DNA of 64,000 nucleotides from Zymoseptoria tritici IPO323 (GCF_000219625.1 NC_018210.1:620001-684000); one strand, 5' to 3'. Positions 21,513-32,751 are shown, counted from the first letter of the stretch. The notes: a model not told the origin generated them from the letters alone. Numbers and translations: made by a program.

Positions 21513-22302
21513 GTTCTAATACGAGCAGTTCGAGGAAAAACAAAAAACATATACTGGGAGCTTCCTCGCTCGGCAGCAGGATCCGAGCTAATACACTCAT
21601 GGCGAGCGGGTCTAGAGCTCGGTATGGTGTGATGTGCGGATCTGCGGTCAGCCCCAGAACATGCAGCTAAATCGACCTGCTGTGCCAGATGCGGCTTGAA
21701 GTTCAGCCGCACCATGATGCAGAGTTGTCTGATCGCCAGCTTTCGCGAGTTAGCAAGTCCAGCCAGCATGACGCCCGGCTAGAGTTTGCCGAAGAGTCTT
21801 CAAGTGCGAGAATCCATTCGAATGGGTCATGGCGCATCACGTCTTACGACTATTGGTGTTCGTTGCGCTTTACGGAAGGAGCGACCACGACTTCTGTCAC
21901 CGTCTTGGCCATTCACTCATGTATGCCTACGCTAGCGTGCTAGATGCTCGAGCACATGATCGCTCGACTAGTGTATGACCCATGATCTAAACCGATACCT
22001 CATGATGCTTTCAGAAGCTTTGTGCGCAAAGTGCAGGCGTTTGAACGAACTTCTCGGACGTAAATTGACGAGGAGGCGGCATTTTGTGGAGAACGCTCAT
22101 TCACCTACAAGTACTAACCACGTCTCTCTGCGTGCATCACTAAATGCGCTAAAAAATCACATGCTTCCGTTCCTTCCGTTTGTAGACTGACGAATCCAGC
22201 TTAGCCGCCATCGCCTGCTCCGTTTGCTTGTGCTACCACTTCATCATCACTCCTCCACACTCAACTTTGCACCACTTCTCAACATCAACACCAACATCCG
22301 AC
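21513..22302. other. Divergent intergenic region, 790 bp
   Basis: It separates the two-TM gene from the Arb1 gene. The last 100 bases (CACTTCATCATCACTCCTCC and similar) are pyrimidine-rich 5' leader for Arb1. No other feature recognised. Confidence 0.5.
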
Positions 22303-24553
22303 ATGGAGACCAACATCCAATCGTCGCCAGCCATGCCAGCCACGTCAGCCTCCATCGCTGCAGAGAAGGCAATCGAGCCCACTTCACTGACCTCAAACAC
22401 TAACACCATCGATCAATCTTCAGACACAGTCCAGTCCCCGACCACCGCCATGACAGCGCCGCCGACATTTTCTGAAATGCCAGCGACCACTTCCACCGAT
22501 CTCGCAGTCCAAGAGCCTCCCAAAGTCCACCCTGATGCCGCCGAAATCATCCGTCAAATCGAGTTCTACCTCTCCGACGACAACCTTCCCGGTGACGCCC
22601 ATCTGCTTGCCCGCACAGGTCCCACCGGTGATGGCTGGGTCTCGATCAACGAGCTCTTCGGCTTCAAGAAGATGCGCAACTACAAACCGCGCACGCTCGC
22701 CAAACAAGCCCTCCTCATGAGCGACAAGCTCATCGTCAACGGCAAATTCATCCGCCGCAAGGATCCTCTCACCGTCCCGCTGCACGTCACGCCAGCGATC
22801 AACGATGATCGGGTGAAGTCTAAGCTGGTGATTGACAAGCCGTGGTTGACGAAGGGGATGTTGAAGCCGACGGGATTTGAAGAAGGTGCCACCGAGGGAC
22901 CTCTCAAGCCGGAGGAGTATGCCGCGCAGAGGAAGTTGTTTGATCCGGAGATGGACTTCACCATTCGGATTGAGTATGCGGTTACGAAGTACCTGTCCAA
23001 GCGGAAGATGCATCAGAAGACGGCGAACATTTTCATCAAGTTCTTGCTGTTTGGCGGGTTTGATGGAGGACAGAATATGTTTACTGGAGGGCTGGATGAG
23101 AAGGCAATGGAGGAGTACGATAAGGATGAGATTATGCAGATGAAGGTATGCTGGTGACTTATATTGTCTTGGAGGAACTCACTGACTGTGATACTCGCAG
23201 GCTCAATACGGTGTCGCTGATTGCGTGCTGGACGGTCTTCTCGAGCCTCCCAACAACCAAGGCGAGACTCCTTGGAGCGTCGACTTCGAGAGCATGGCCA
23301 AAGCCTTCCTTTCATCCGAGTTCTTCCAGCGCTTCGATTGGATGGAGGAGCAAGTCGTGATCGACACGACCAACGTCCTCAAGAACTTCTACAACTATCT
23401 CCTGTACCACGACGTCGCTCCGGAGTTTGAGGAAGACATCCTCAACGCCCGCGAGATTTGCAATGTTGCTGCAAAGGAGTTGCCCATCCTCACAGCAGTC
23501 AGTCGTGCCCTTCCTGGAAGCTTCAACCAAGCCTGCTCCACTCTCTTCGATGGCTACTATCGCAGTGTACGCGTCAACGAGCCGAATGCAGAATGGGTGC
23601 ATCCAGATGACGACCTGGGTTTGTCGGACAAGGTGGCCTGGAGAATGTTCAATTGTGGAGCCGGAGCACACTGCACCCAAGAGCAAATGGAGATGATCGC
23701 GGAGATCAAAGTGGCAGGCCTGAAAGAGCTTCCCGTGAAGACGTACGACACAGGTCTGGAAGTGACGGCAGTCGAGTTTGCGGACCAGGGAGCAATGGCG
23801 GTCTACGATGACCCAGATGTCAAGGGCACCGAACTCGACAAGCCGACTGGAGTCATGCACTGCAAGTTCTGGCAAGCTCCGAACCAGGCGCCAATGGATT
23901 TGACTGCGGCGAGGAAGGCGGAGCTCGATGCGCAGAAGCTGAAGACGTGAGTCTTCTCTCCATCAGGTCTTTGACCCAAGAAACTGACAAATTTTAGATA
24001 CGACTTCATCGTGGAGGAGGCTATCCTCCGCAACTGCTTCCCCGGCATGAAGCTCGTCGTCACCATCAAAGAGCTTGAAGGCCTGGGTCTCGTGTGGATC
24101 GACCACTTCGACAAGGTGTATCCGAGCTTCCATACTTACACGCGGAACGAGTTCTGGCGCGAGAGGAAAGTGCCAGGGCCGCCAGATTCGTGGATGATGC
24201 GGGCAAATGAGAAGGACGCCGAGCGGGCTGCTAGCGGTGGTGAGTTAGGTCCTTTCAGAGATGAGGACGAGGAGTGTGAGCTTGACCGATGTCGTGAAGG
24301 TCGCGATGTTAGCGGAGGTGGCGATGGCAATGGCGGCAGTGATGAAGGTGGCCCGGACGGCATCGACAGCGTGGCGAATGGCGAACGCGATAAGGGAGAT
24401 GGCCGTGCACGCGGAGAGGCCGACGGCGGCGAAATCGATGTCAACGGCGCTCACGTCGACACTGATGAGCTTCCGGCGCAAGCGAGCGACGTCGACCGCA
24501 TGCCGCAAGACGACGAGCCGCCCAGTCGAAGGGATGGCGAAGAATTGACTTGA
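22303..24553 (+). CDS. arb1: La-motif protein with Arb1 (Argonaute siRNA chaperone subunit) domain, 714 aa, 3 exons
   Basis: Exons are 22303-23145, 23201-23946 and 23998-24553, with introns of 55 and 51 bp (CTGAC branch boxes). Residues about 76-156 form a La motif: IIRQIEFYLSDDNLPGDAHL, GWVSINELFGFKKM, KLIVNGKFIRRKD. From about residue 210 the Arb1 family follows, with YLSKRKMHQKTANIFIKFLL, FDGGQNMFTGG, and EFFQRFDWMEEQVVIDTT. In fission yeast Arb1 is a subunit of the ARC complex that holds Argonaute with duplex siRNA and supports heterochromatin. The tail (last about 100 residues) is Gly/Asp-rich and disordered. ATG 22303 is the first ATG in frame. A role in transposon silencing here is inference. 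Confidence 0.85.
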
Positions 24554-24806
24554 GGTCGATGAAGTTGATGTGCTCCTGCCAAAAGCAGAGCGTGCAACAT
24601 CGGGCTAGCGGAAGCTTATTTATCCGCCGATGCCGGCCGGATGAGGGGTCCCCAATGGCAAGGATTCCGTCACAGGCGAGCTCCTCACCACAACAGACAA
24701 CTCAGGCGTCCGTCGGCTTACCAATACTTAGAAAGCGGCACTGTAAGGTACCTTGCTCTTGCAGCTTCCTCTTGTTGATTATACTCTTCCTCTTCAAACC
24801 TCGTTC

Positions 24807-25962
24807 ATGTCCCTCAGACTCGCCTCCAAACGCCTTCTCACTTCCACAGCGACCTCTAGAGCATCAGCCATAACCTCTCAGATCAGGAATCACATCCACA
24901 TCCGAACCATGGCGTCCATACCCTCCACCATGAAAGGCGTGATCATCGAGAAGAACGGCGGCAGCGACGTCCTGCAATACAAAACCGACCTGCCCGTTCC
25001 TGAACCAAAAGAAGGGCAGATCCTCGTGAAGAACGACTACATTGGCATCAACTACATCGACACGTGAGACACATCCGTACACTTCCTAAAGATTCGACCT
25101 GACCAGAGTGAACAGATACTTCCGCACTGGCCTATATCCCGCCCCTCGAATGCCTCTCATCCTCGGCCGCGAAGCCGAGGGCACAGTGGTATCCACCGGC
25201 TCCGGCGAGACCTACGGACTGAAGGAGGGTGACAAAGTCGTATGGATGGCGGAGGGAGCATACGCCGAATACACCGCCGCTCCGGCCGCGAAAGCCGTCA
25301 AGGTACCTTCAGGCGTGGAGCCGAAGATCGCGGCCGCGGCTCTGCTACAGGGAATCACAGCCTTGACGCTGGTGAGGGAAAGTCATGCTGTCAAGAAAGG
25401 GGATTGGGTATTGGTGCACGCGGCGGCAGGTGGAGTGGGACTGTGGTTGTGTCAGTTGTTGAAGGCGATTGGCGCGAACACAATCGGGACTGCGTCAACA
25501 CAGGCCAAAGTCGACTTGGCGACAAAAGCAGGAGCTACACACATGATCAACTACTCCGAGGAGAAAGATGTGAAGGGCAAAATCATGGAGCTCACAGGCG
25601 GGAAGGGCGTCATCGCTGTGTTCGACGGCGTCGGCAAGGATACCTTTGATCTCTCCCTCGACGTGCTCGCTCGGAAAGGCAGCATGGTCTCTTTCGGCAA
25701 CGCATCTGGCGCCGTGCCACCCGTCACGATTGCGAGGTTGTCGGCGAAGAACGCGAGGTTGATGCGTCCAACGCTATTCAACTACATTGTTGAGAGGGAG
25801 GAGTTCGAGCATTACGTCAAAGAGCTGTTCAAGTTCGTGGTGGAGGATAAGTTGGACGTGAGGATCCATGAGGTGTATCCGTTGAGTGAGGTGGCGAGAG
25901 CGCATGATGATATTGAGGGCAGGAGGACGACGGGGAAGCTGTTATTGGATCCAAGCAAGTAG
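24807..25962 (+). CDS. Mitochondrial quinone oxidoreductase (MDR, zeta-crystallin type), 370 aa
   Basis: Exon 1 is 24807-25063, the intron 25064-25106 (43 bp, short but with GTGAG, CTGAC and CAG), and exon 2 25107-25962. The first 33 residues (MSLRLASKRLLTSTATSRAS...) are basic, Ser/Thr-rich and lack acids, a typical mitochondrial presequence; an internal ATG (MASIPSTMKG) could give a cytosolic form. The MDR fold follows: VLQYKTDLPVPEPKEGQIL, GINYIDT, PLILGREAEGTV, and the NADPH-binding HAAAGGVGLWLCQLLKAIG. No catalytic zinc ligands are seen, as expected for quinone reductases. The reaction is likely NADPH-dependent reduction of quinones or enones. It lies between the Arb1 and SDR genes, same strand, without obvious functional link. 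Confidence 0.9.
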
Positions 25963-26248
25963 ACTAGGACAATGCGAGATCGAGTCCTGGAGCGCTCAGC
26001 ATATTCCATGCGATCGGCTCCTGTGTCGACAACTGATATGAAAGCCTCGAGACGAGCCACTCCATCTCGGCTGAATCGTCCCGATGACGGCGCTCTATCT
26101 TCCCCACTTGAAGCTCAATGGCTTCCATCAGCACGCAACAGCTCCAACGACACTCCGTCCCCTGCAGTGATCAATCAGGATCTTCTATCTCCCGCCATAC
26201 AAATTTCTGCAGTCTCGAAGTCCTCCCTCTCCTCCGATCAACCGCCCC

Positions 26249-27308
26249 ATGAGTCTCCTCAAGCCGACTCACTTCTTCCGAACACTCATCAGCACATCTC
26301 GACCAACTGCTTCCGCCCTGCACACCCCACTTGCACACCTCTCCCGCACTATGTCAACCGCAATGGGCAAGCGCCTCGAAGGCAAGACCATCGTCGTAAC
26401 TGGTGCCTCCTCAGGCATCGGCCGCAGCACCGTCATCGAATTCGCACGCACCTCGCCCAACAACCTCAAACTCGTCCTTACCGCCCGACGGATAGACACC
26501 CTCAAGCAGATCGCCGAAGAAATCACCAAAGAACTCGGATCCGGCGTAAAAGTCCTCCCCGTTCAGCTAGACGTCAGCCAACCCGACCAGGTCCGGTCAT
26601 TCGTCGAGAACCTCCCCAAAGAGTTCCAGAACATTGATGTCCTAGTCAACAACGCAGGTCTGGTAAAGGGCGTGGACAAAGCAGGCGACATCAAAGAGGA
26701 GGACATCGCCGTCATGCTCAACACAAATGTCACCGGCCTCATCAACATGACCCAAACCGTCCTCAAAGGCATGAAGTCCCGCGGCGAGTCCGGCCAGGGC
26801 GACATCATCAACGTCGGCTCCATCGCCGGTCGAGAACCCTACCCTGGCGGCTCAATTTACTGCGCATCAAAAGCCGCGGTGCGATCTTTCACAGACGCCA
26901 TGAGGAGGGAATTGATCGCCACAAGAATCCGTGTGATTGAAATCGACCCGGGTCAAGTCGAGACGGAGTTCAGCGTGGTCAGGTTTTATGGAGACAAGGC
27001 GAAAGCGGACGCGGTCTACGCGGGCTGCACACCGTTGACGCCCGAGGATATCGCGGAGACGATTGTATTTGCGGCGGGGAGGCCGGAAAATGTGGTTATG
27101 GCGGATACGCTTATTTTCCCGAATCATCAGGTATGTGTTGTCCCTTTTGTGCGGTTTGCTTTTTGTGGAGGTGAGGCTGATGATGCGGCAAGGCGGCGGC
27201 GACGGTCATGCACAAGAAGGGTTGAGCAAATGGTGTCTGACTACTGTGATGTAGGCCGGTGCGGGAGGAGCGCTGTACAAGAAACCGCAGCCGAATGCGA
27301 AGATTTAG
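26249..27308 (+). CDS. Short-chain dehydrogenase/reductase (YMR226C-type 3-hydroxy acid dehydrogenase), 311 aa
   Basis: Exon 1 is 26249-27130 and exon 2 27255-27308, joined over a 124-bp intron; exon 2 encodes AGAGGALYKKPQPNAKI. Classical SDR motifs are all present: TGASSGIGRS (cofactor), NNAG, and the catalytic Ser...Tyr-x3-Lys as NVGSIAGREPYPGGSIYCASK. ARR after the second strand favours NADP. The family acts on serine, threonine and 3-hydroxy acids. The first 34 residues before MSTAMGKRLEGK look like a mitochondrial presequence, as in the quinone reductase gene upstream, though the inner ATG is an alternative start. The long intron is unusual in this window. Confidence 0.9.
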
Positions 27309-27483
27309 ACGATGAAGTAGATTGGAGAGTCTCGAAAGAGTGTCATGTACAGTCGACATATGTCTCGCGCGCGCATGTAGCAGCAGACTGCGCTCCAATC
27401 ATCGCTTTCCTTTCCTCCCTTCCGTCCTCCCGAACACCTTTCCCATACCCGTCCTTCCGTGCTCCACAACATCTTTCCCTCGC

Positions 27484-27809
27484 TCACTTCCTATCCGGCT
27501 GAGGCTGAGGAGGCTTGGGAGTAATGCAAAACCCCTTGCAAACTCCCGAGTCATCATGCAACGTCTTCGGGTTCGCGGCGGCGCATCCACATTTCCCGGC
27601 CCTTGGGTGCCAGAAGCCCGCCACATTTTGACCTTGCTGCGAGGATACAGTCAGCAGCTGTTCGTGCAAGATGTGGTATTTAATGACTTGGGATGACTTA
27701 CGGAGTTCTTGGCGGTGCAGCAGTGGCAGTTTTGGTGGCATGTGGATGCTCCGAGGGTGAAAGGGAGGTTGGCGAGGAGGAAGAGCGCGGTGAGGATGGT
27801 GGAGCGCAT
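27484..27809 (-). CDS. SSCP2: small secreted cysteine-rich protein, 86 aa, 2 exons
   Basis: Exon 1 (27702-27809) encodes a signal peptide MRSTILTALFLLANLPFTLG and then STCHQNCHCCTAKNS. The intron (27637-27701, 65 bp) has GTAAGT, a CTGAC branch and CAG, phase 0. Exon 2 (27484-27636) reads QGQNVAGFWHPRAGKCGC through VCKGFCITPKPPQPQPDRK. The mature protein of about 66 residues has eight cysteines (four in each exon) and a Pro-rich tail. The paired Cys-Cys and even cysteine number suggest a disulfide-locked apoplastic protein. It sits 213 bp from a hAT transposon. No homologue recognised; an effector-like role is inference. Confidence 0.72.
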
Positions 27810-28022
27810 TTTGGTGAGTTGAGTTGGTGGTGGTCGTCTGGGTTTTCGAACGTGTTTGTAGTGGAAGGCTCGTTTGATGGGAAGAGAAGGAAAGAGGTCA
27901 TTGGAAAAGCTGTGAGCTATGTACGCATGCTGTCCCATGTAGCCATGGGCCAGGAGCCGACTGCTGGGCAGCATCAAGTTAGCCGATGCCTGGGTTGCGA
28001 ACCCGCAGTCCTCCATCTCAGC

Positions 28023-28033
28023 TAGAGGTGTTG
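28023..28033 (+). repeat. Left terminal inverted repeat of the hAT element
   Basis: TAGAGGTGTTG, an exact inverted match to 30757-30767; the preceding 8 bases are the target duplication. Confidence 0.9.
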
Positions 28034-28046
28034 CCCTTAATGCACG

Positions 28047-28085
28047 CACTGTGCACACAGTGCATTTTGCACTGTGTGCACAGTG
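28047..28085. repeat. Subterminal 16-bp inverted repeat (hairpin) in the left end of the hAT element
   Basis: CACTGTGCACACAGTG is followed by a 7-base spacer and its exact inverse CACTGTGTGCACAGTG. The GTGCAC core recurs many times at both ends of the element, and multiple short subterminal repeats are the usual transposase binding sites in hAT elements. Confidence 0.8.
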
Positions 28086-30688
28086 GTTTCTAAAAGGTCC
28101 GTTGTGCACACACCGGCTTGCTATAAATAGTAATCCGTAACCGATATAGAGCCCTTATAACCTCCTTTAATCTTATTGTTTATGCTCTTGCTATGCCCTT
28201 ACTATCCTGTGTATATCTCCTGCTCTGTAAATAGCAGCGTGCAATGTTGCGTCGTAGAAGAAGCTAGTAGATAAGGGCGGTGTCGGTAGATAAGTTGTTA
28301 GACCGGTAGAGGTATAAAGAGGTAAGGAATATACTATAAAAACGGTTAGTTAGTCCTTTATTGCATCCTTATTTATTAACTAACATAACGAGCTCTTACG
28401 CCTCTAGCTCTTAATCCACCGCCTTCGACGAGCTAATAGACCGTGTAGTGTTGCCGACTAAGAAGCGCAAGACTAATAAGGGTAACTACTAGAAGGAAGT
28501 CGTCCGAGACTTTACTGCTAGCAGCAGGAATTACCCTTAAGTAACATGCATCTATTGCTCGGATCGATAGCATTCCGGATCTGCTAGTCGTTATGTTACA
28601 TACCTTTAGAGGTGTTAGAGACTGCCGGCGAGGTTGTATCTAGTCTACTAACGCCACCTCTTAGATCCGGACGCGGTCGTGAACTCGGACTCTAAGGGTG
28701 AAGACTACAACGACAGTTAGCAAGACATAAGGGTGTTAGGGCTAGTAGACTCTATAAACGATCGTAACTACTATGCTGCTACTAAGGCCTGCGCAGAGTA
28801 GATATTCGCCGCCGGCTTGCTACTGCATACTGTTAACCATCCGGTGTTTAAGAAGTTTATAAAACTCGTCCGGCTAGCCTTCACACCGCTAACTCGATAG
28901 TAGCTTACTAAGACGATCCTACCGCGCTAATATAAGACTCTTAAGAGCCAGATTAACGAGGAGATTAGCAAGGCTAGAAGGATTACGTTGCTAAGTAACG
29001 GCTAGACCGACAGAGCGAGCAGGAGCGTTGTTAATTACCTCGCGGTTACTACTAAGGCTGCGTATTTCCTATCGTCGGAGTGGGTCGGTGCGGAGCGTAG
29101 CTCGGCGCAGAATTATGCGAGAAGTCTTATGCGTGTCGTCCAGAAGTTTCCGCGTAGCAAGGTAGTTGCAATAACCTTAGATAATGCGAGTGTAATAAAG
29201 GGTGCTTAATAGAAGGTTAGTTTAGAATCGAAGAAAATAAAGCTTAGCTTTAAAGTTTAGCGATCTGTAGATATCTACCTAAAGGGGCTAAGCGTCCGCT
29301 ACGGTCCGCAATTTCGGCTGCACCCCGCATGCTGTAAATTCTCTAATTAGCTCGCTAACAGCTTAGTTAGATATCCGAGTAGTATCCTTAAATTGTCGGA
29401 CTTAGCTGCTGCTCTTACTAACTTAACCTTCTTATAAACGACCTTTACGAGGAGTAGCTCGTTAAACTTACCTTCCGCGACGCTTAGGCGGTCGCCGAGT
29501 ACTTTAAGAACACCTTTATGCCTAAGGAGTTAATTATTAAGATTAGTAAGGGCCGTGCGAAGCGCTTCTAAGTGCAAGGTAGTGTGCGTTAGCAAGGCAG
29601 ACTAAACTGCGCAAAATCAGTCTAAGACAACCGCGTCTACATTAAGGAGCTAGTTAAGAGGCACTAGGATCGACTGCTTTATAGCGCCGACGCAAAGTAG
29701 AGGGCAGCATAGCGTAAGATCTTAAAGATCGTAGATAAGACCGCTAACTTCTAGCATAACCTTAAGCGTTACATTAACCTTATAAAGCCCTTCCTTAAGG
29801 TAACTATTGCTCTTAAGCACGACTACCCTCGCCTTAGCTATATATATAGCAACTTCCGGTAGCTATATAATTAGTCGTAGAACAACGGTCTGCTTACTAA
29901 CAACGAGATTAAGCCTATGATTAACATGCGATACGAGGCTCTTTATCACCTCCTTATGCTCGTCGCTTACCTCGCTAATGTTAAGGAGCGTAGCAAGGAC
30001 TGCAACGCGTTCGTCCTCGTTACTAACGACTAGCTTTACTCGATAACTAGCTTCCTTGTCGACTTCTGTGCTGCTTAACAACGCACTAGCACTCTTAAGG
30101 GATATAGCGGTTAGCTAGAGTCTACGGTCGAGATATACACTCGTGCTAGTGCCCTCTTAGCTGATCTACAGAGCCTTCGCAACCGTAATAGTGTCTTTAG
30201 CAACTTAGTTATATAGAAGTCCGGCTTAGCTAAGAATATGTTAACAACGCAGTAGTAGCATAACAACTTCCGGACGAGCTATCCAGAGCTTACCGCCCTC
30301 TGTTTATTCGCTCTAGCAGTATATCTAATAATAGGGCCGGCTAAATGCAATTAGTTAGCCTATAGCTTCATTTAGAGCCTCCGCCGCAATCGCCTTAGCT
30401 ATAAGGTCCTTAAGATGCTTATCTATATGTTCTAGAACCTTCGCATTAAGTATCGCGTTAACAATAGCATCCTTAAGGACATTAAACGTAATTCTGATAA
30501 TATAGCAGGCCCTGCAGAGATGCTAGAGCTATTAAGGGAGTTATAAGATAAGGAGCAGATAACAGCAACGTTTACAGAGGTTGTTAAAGAGGCGTTATTA
30601 ATAGATCTAGCACTAACAGAGCGATAGCAATAAACAACGAGCACTATTTACTAACATGCAACTTCCTATTAAGGTTAGCGTGGCCACT

Positions 30689-30708
30689 GTGTGCACCATG
30701 GTGCACAC
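30689..30708. repeat. 20-bp perfect palindrome in the right subterminal region of the hAT element
   Basis: GTGTGCACCATGGTGCACAC equals its own reverse complement and carries two GTGCAC cores like those at the left end. It retains CCA and TGG, which are almost absent in the RIP-mutated interior. Confidence 0.8.
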
Positions 30709-30756
30709 CAGTATGTACACGTGCACACCGCCATTTTGCTTACATGCACCGTGCAC

Positions 30757-30767
30757 CAACACCTCTA
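30757..30767 (-). repeat. Right terminal inverted repeat of the hAT element
   Basis: CAACACCTCTA on plus, the exact inverse of the left terminus, followed by the second copy of ATCTCAGC. Confidence 0.9.
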
Positions 30768-30775
30768 ATCTCAGC

Positions 30776-31290
30776 CGGATCTGATGTCGATCTTAGCCAT
30801 CGATGGCCTGTAGTCTCGCACCGTGGGCCTGCTCACGTGGTGGTTGCTCTCTCGTTCTTTGCTGGGAACAAGCTCGAATGAATGAAGACCATCTGGGCTC
30901 CCCTTGTCGACGTTCCGGCGAAGCCGCCTGGGCTCGTATCCGAGGATCTGGCTACGTCAGCTACGATGAATTGACAGTGCCCGATGCTCCAAGTCATGGT
31001 GGCTAGGAGCACTGGTCCACGCCTTTCAGAGTGTGTAGCTGTTTCGAGGCAGGCAACAGGAACAGTGCTGTATCGAGAGAGAGCCTGATCAGATCGCTTA
31101 TGTCAGCAGCTCGGGACGCTCCGTCTCCCGCGCTACTTAGATTTCATTTCACGACACAGTCCTCCTCCGCCCCTTGTTCACTCATACTCCCGCCGTTTCG
31201 AGCAATGGAGTTACAGGCTCCAGTCAGACGAAGCGCCAGCCGTCAGGTCATCAAATGATCGATTGAAGATACGCGCTCGGGCCACTTGAC
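30776..31290. other. Intergenic between hAT element and kinase
   Basis: Normal host composition resumes right after the target duplication. No gene recognised; the last 150 bases are the likely kinase leader. Confidence 0.5.
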
Positions 31291-32751
31291 ATGTCTGCAG
31301 CCGTCTTGCGGCATGCATTGTTTCGATCTTCACATCTCCGCACATCTTTCCCTGCACTTCAGCGCGGCCTCCTCTGGACGGTTTCTCATGCGAACATTCG
31401 AACGCCAGTAAGGATGTCGCACACCGCGAACTACGACAAACTAGAGCCTTCGGTGCCGCTCGAAGAAGAGACTCTGCGTCACTACAAGGCCGAACGATAC
31501 TATCCTATGAACATCGGTGATGTGTTTCAGGATAGATATAGCATCATTGGCAAGCTTGGATATGGCACAAGTTCCACTGTCTGGCTGTGCCACGACTTGC
31601 TCACACCCCAGAAGTACGTTGCGCTGAAGGTGTACGTCAACAGCGGCAAGCCTCTTCGCGAACTATCGATTTACGAGCACATCAATCGTGTGGAGTCTAA
31701 GCACGGTGGACGTGCTCGCATCCGCGCGCTTCTCGACTCATTCGTCGTTAGTGGGCCGCATGGCGAACACACTTGCCTTGTTCACGAGGCTCTCGGCATG
31801 AACATGGAAGAGCTGAAAGAGCTCCTCGGAGAGATTCCACCCGATTTCATTCAGCAGTGTCTGCGTGACATACTGCGTGCAATCCATTTCTTGCACCAAG
31901 AGGCTCATGTCATCCACACTGGTGAGATTCGCTTTCTGACCTCATATTTCCGCTATGCTGACCTTCGAGCGAACAGACGTACAACCAAAGAACATTCTGA
32001 TGGGAGTCCTCAAGACCGACACGGCTTTTGAGAGATACCAGCAAGACGAGGTCGAGAAGCCTTCGCCACGCAAAGAATTGCCCGATCGGACAATTTACGT
32101 GTCCCGACCAATGCGATATACGCTAGGCTTGCCGTCGCTGTCCGACTTCAGCGAAGCACGATTTGACGAGCCACAGAACAGCGGTCTCATAATGCCTGAT
32201 GTCTACCGCGCGCCCGAGGTGATCCTAGGCATGCCCTGGGGCCACTCCGTTGACCTATGGGGCTATGCTATGACGGTATTTCTGCCTGGTCAGCGCACTG
32301 GGGAATGTCGGCTAATCTGCGAACAGATTTGGGATCTTTTTGAGCCAAGGAAGCTCTTCAACACGCAAGATGTGGACGGGCGCTACTCTGAAGCCATTCA
32401 TTTGGCACAGATGGTGGCTATCATGGGACCCCCTCCGCTCGAATTCTTGAAGCGCTCGGAACGAAGCCGGCTGTTTTGGGATGCGCAAGGTTTGTCACTC
32501 ACTCGCGTTTGCGCACGCATGTGCTAACTTTGGGCGAAGGCAACTGGCAGTGTGATGTTCCAATTCCTGATATGACGCTCCACTCCAAGGAACAAAGATT
32601 GCACGGCGAAGAGCAAAAGTTCTTCCTCGAATTCATGATGAAAACACTTCGATGGGATCCGGATGATAGGAGCGCTCTCGAACACGTGTTCATGGACGAA
32701 TTTCTGCTGGCCGACCTGATTGCAAAGGGCGAGGTTGTGCACAAGGAATGA
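31291..32751 (+). CDS. SRPK-like serine/threonine protein kinase, 434 aa, 4 exons
   Basis: Exons are 31291-31921, 31977-32275, 32327-32489 and 32540-32751 (introns 55, 51 and 50 bp; the second is in frame and stop-free). Kinase motifs in order: GYGTSSTVWLCHD (glycine loop), VALKVY (lysine), HTDVQPKN (catalytic loop, split by intron 1), SDFSEARF where DFG is expected, and YRAPEVILG. The split lobes and HTD-x2-PKN loop are typical of SR-protein kinases and their expanded fungal relatives. The N-terminus (MSAAVLRHALFRSSHLRTSF) is basic and could be a mitochondrial presequence, which is common in predicted fungal SRPK-like proteins. Gly-to-Ser in the DFG motif may lower activity. Substrates are unknown. 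Confidence 0.86.

Larger units (their letters stand above)
28023..30767 (+). mobile_element. Complete hAT DNA transposon, RIP-inactivated, 2745 bp
   Basis: Perfect 11-bp terminal inverted repeats (TAGAGGTGTTG / CAACACCTCTA) are flanked by the 8-bp target duplication ATCTCAGC (28015-28022 and 30768-30775), the hAT hallmark. A plus-strand transposase relic fills the centre: a BED-type finger (TCIYCSDR, about 28541), a DUF659-like block (ITLLSNG, then SRSVVNYLAVT, near 28981-29045), FGCTPHAVNSLI near 29310, and a C-terminal dimerisation-like part (YPELTALCLFALAVYLI, near 30285). It is broken by many TAG and TAA codons where Q or W are expected. YCA and TGR are depleted while GCA and ACA survive, a RIP pattern. 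The element cannot make transposase. Confidence 0.9.

Noticed and set aside
28023..30767. Active hAT transposase gene
   Set aside because: Dozens of TAG and TAA codons at Q/W positions across the whole frame rule out a product.
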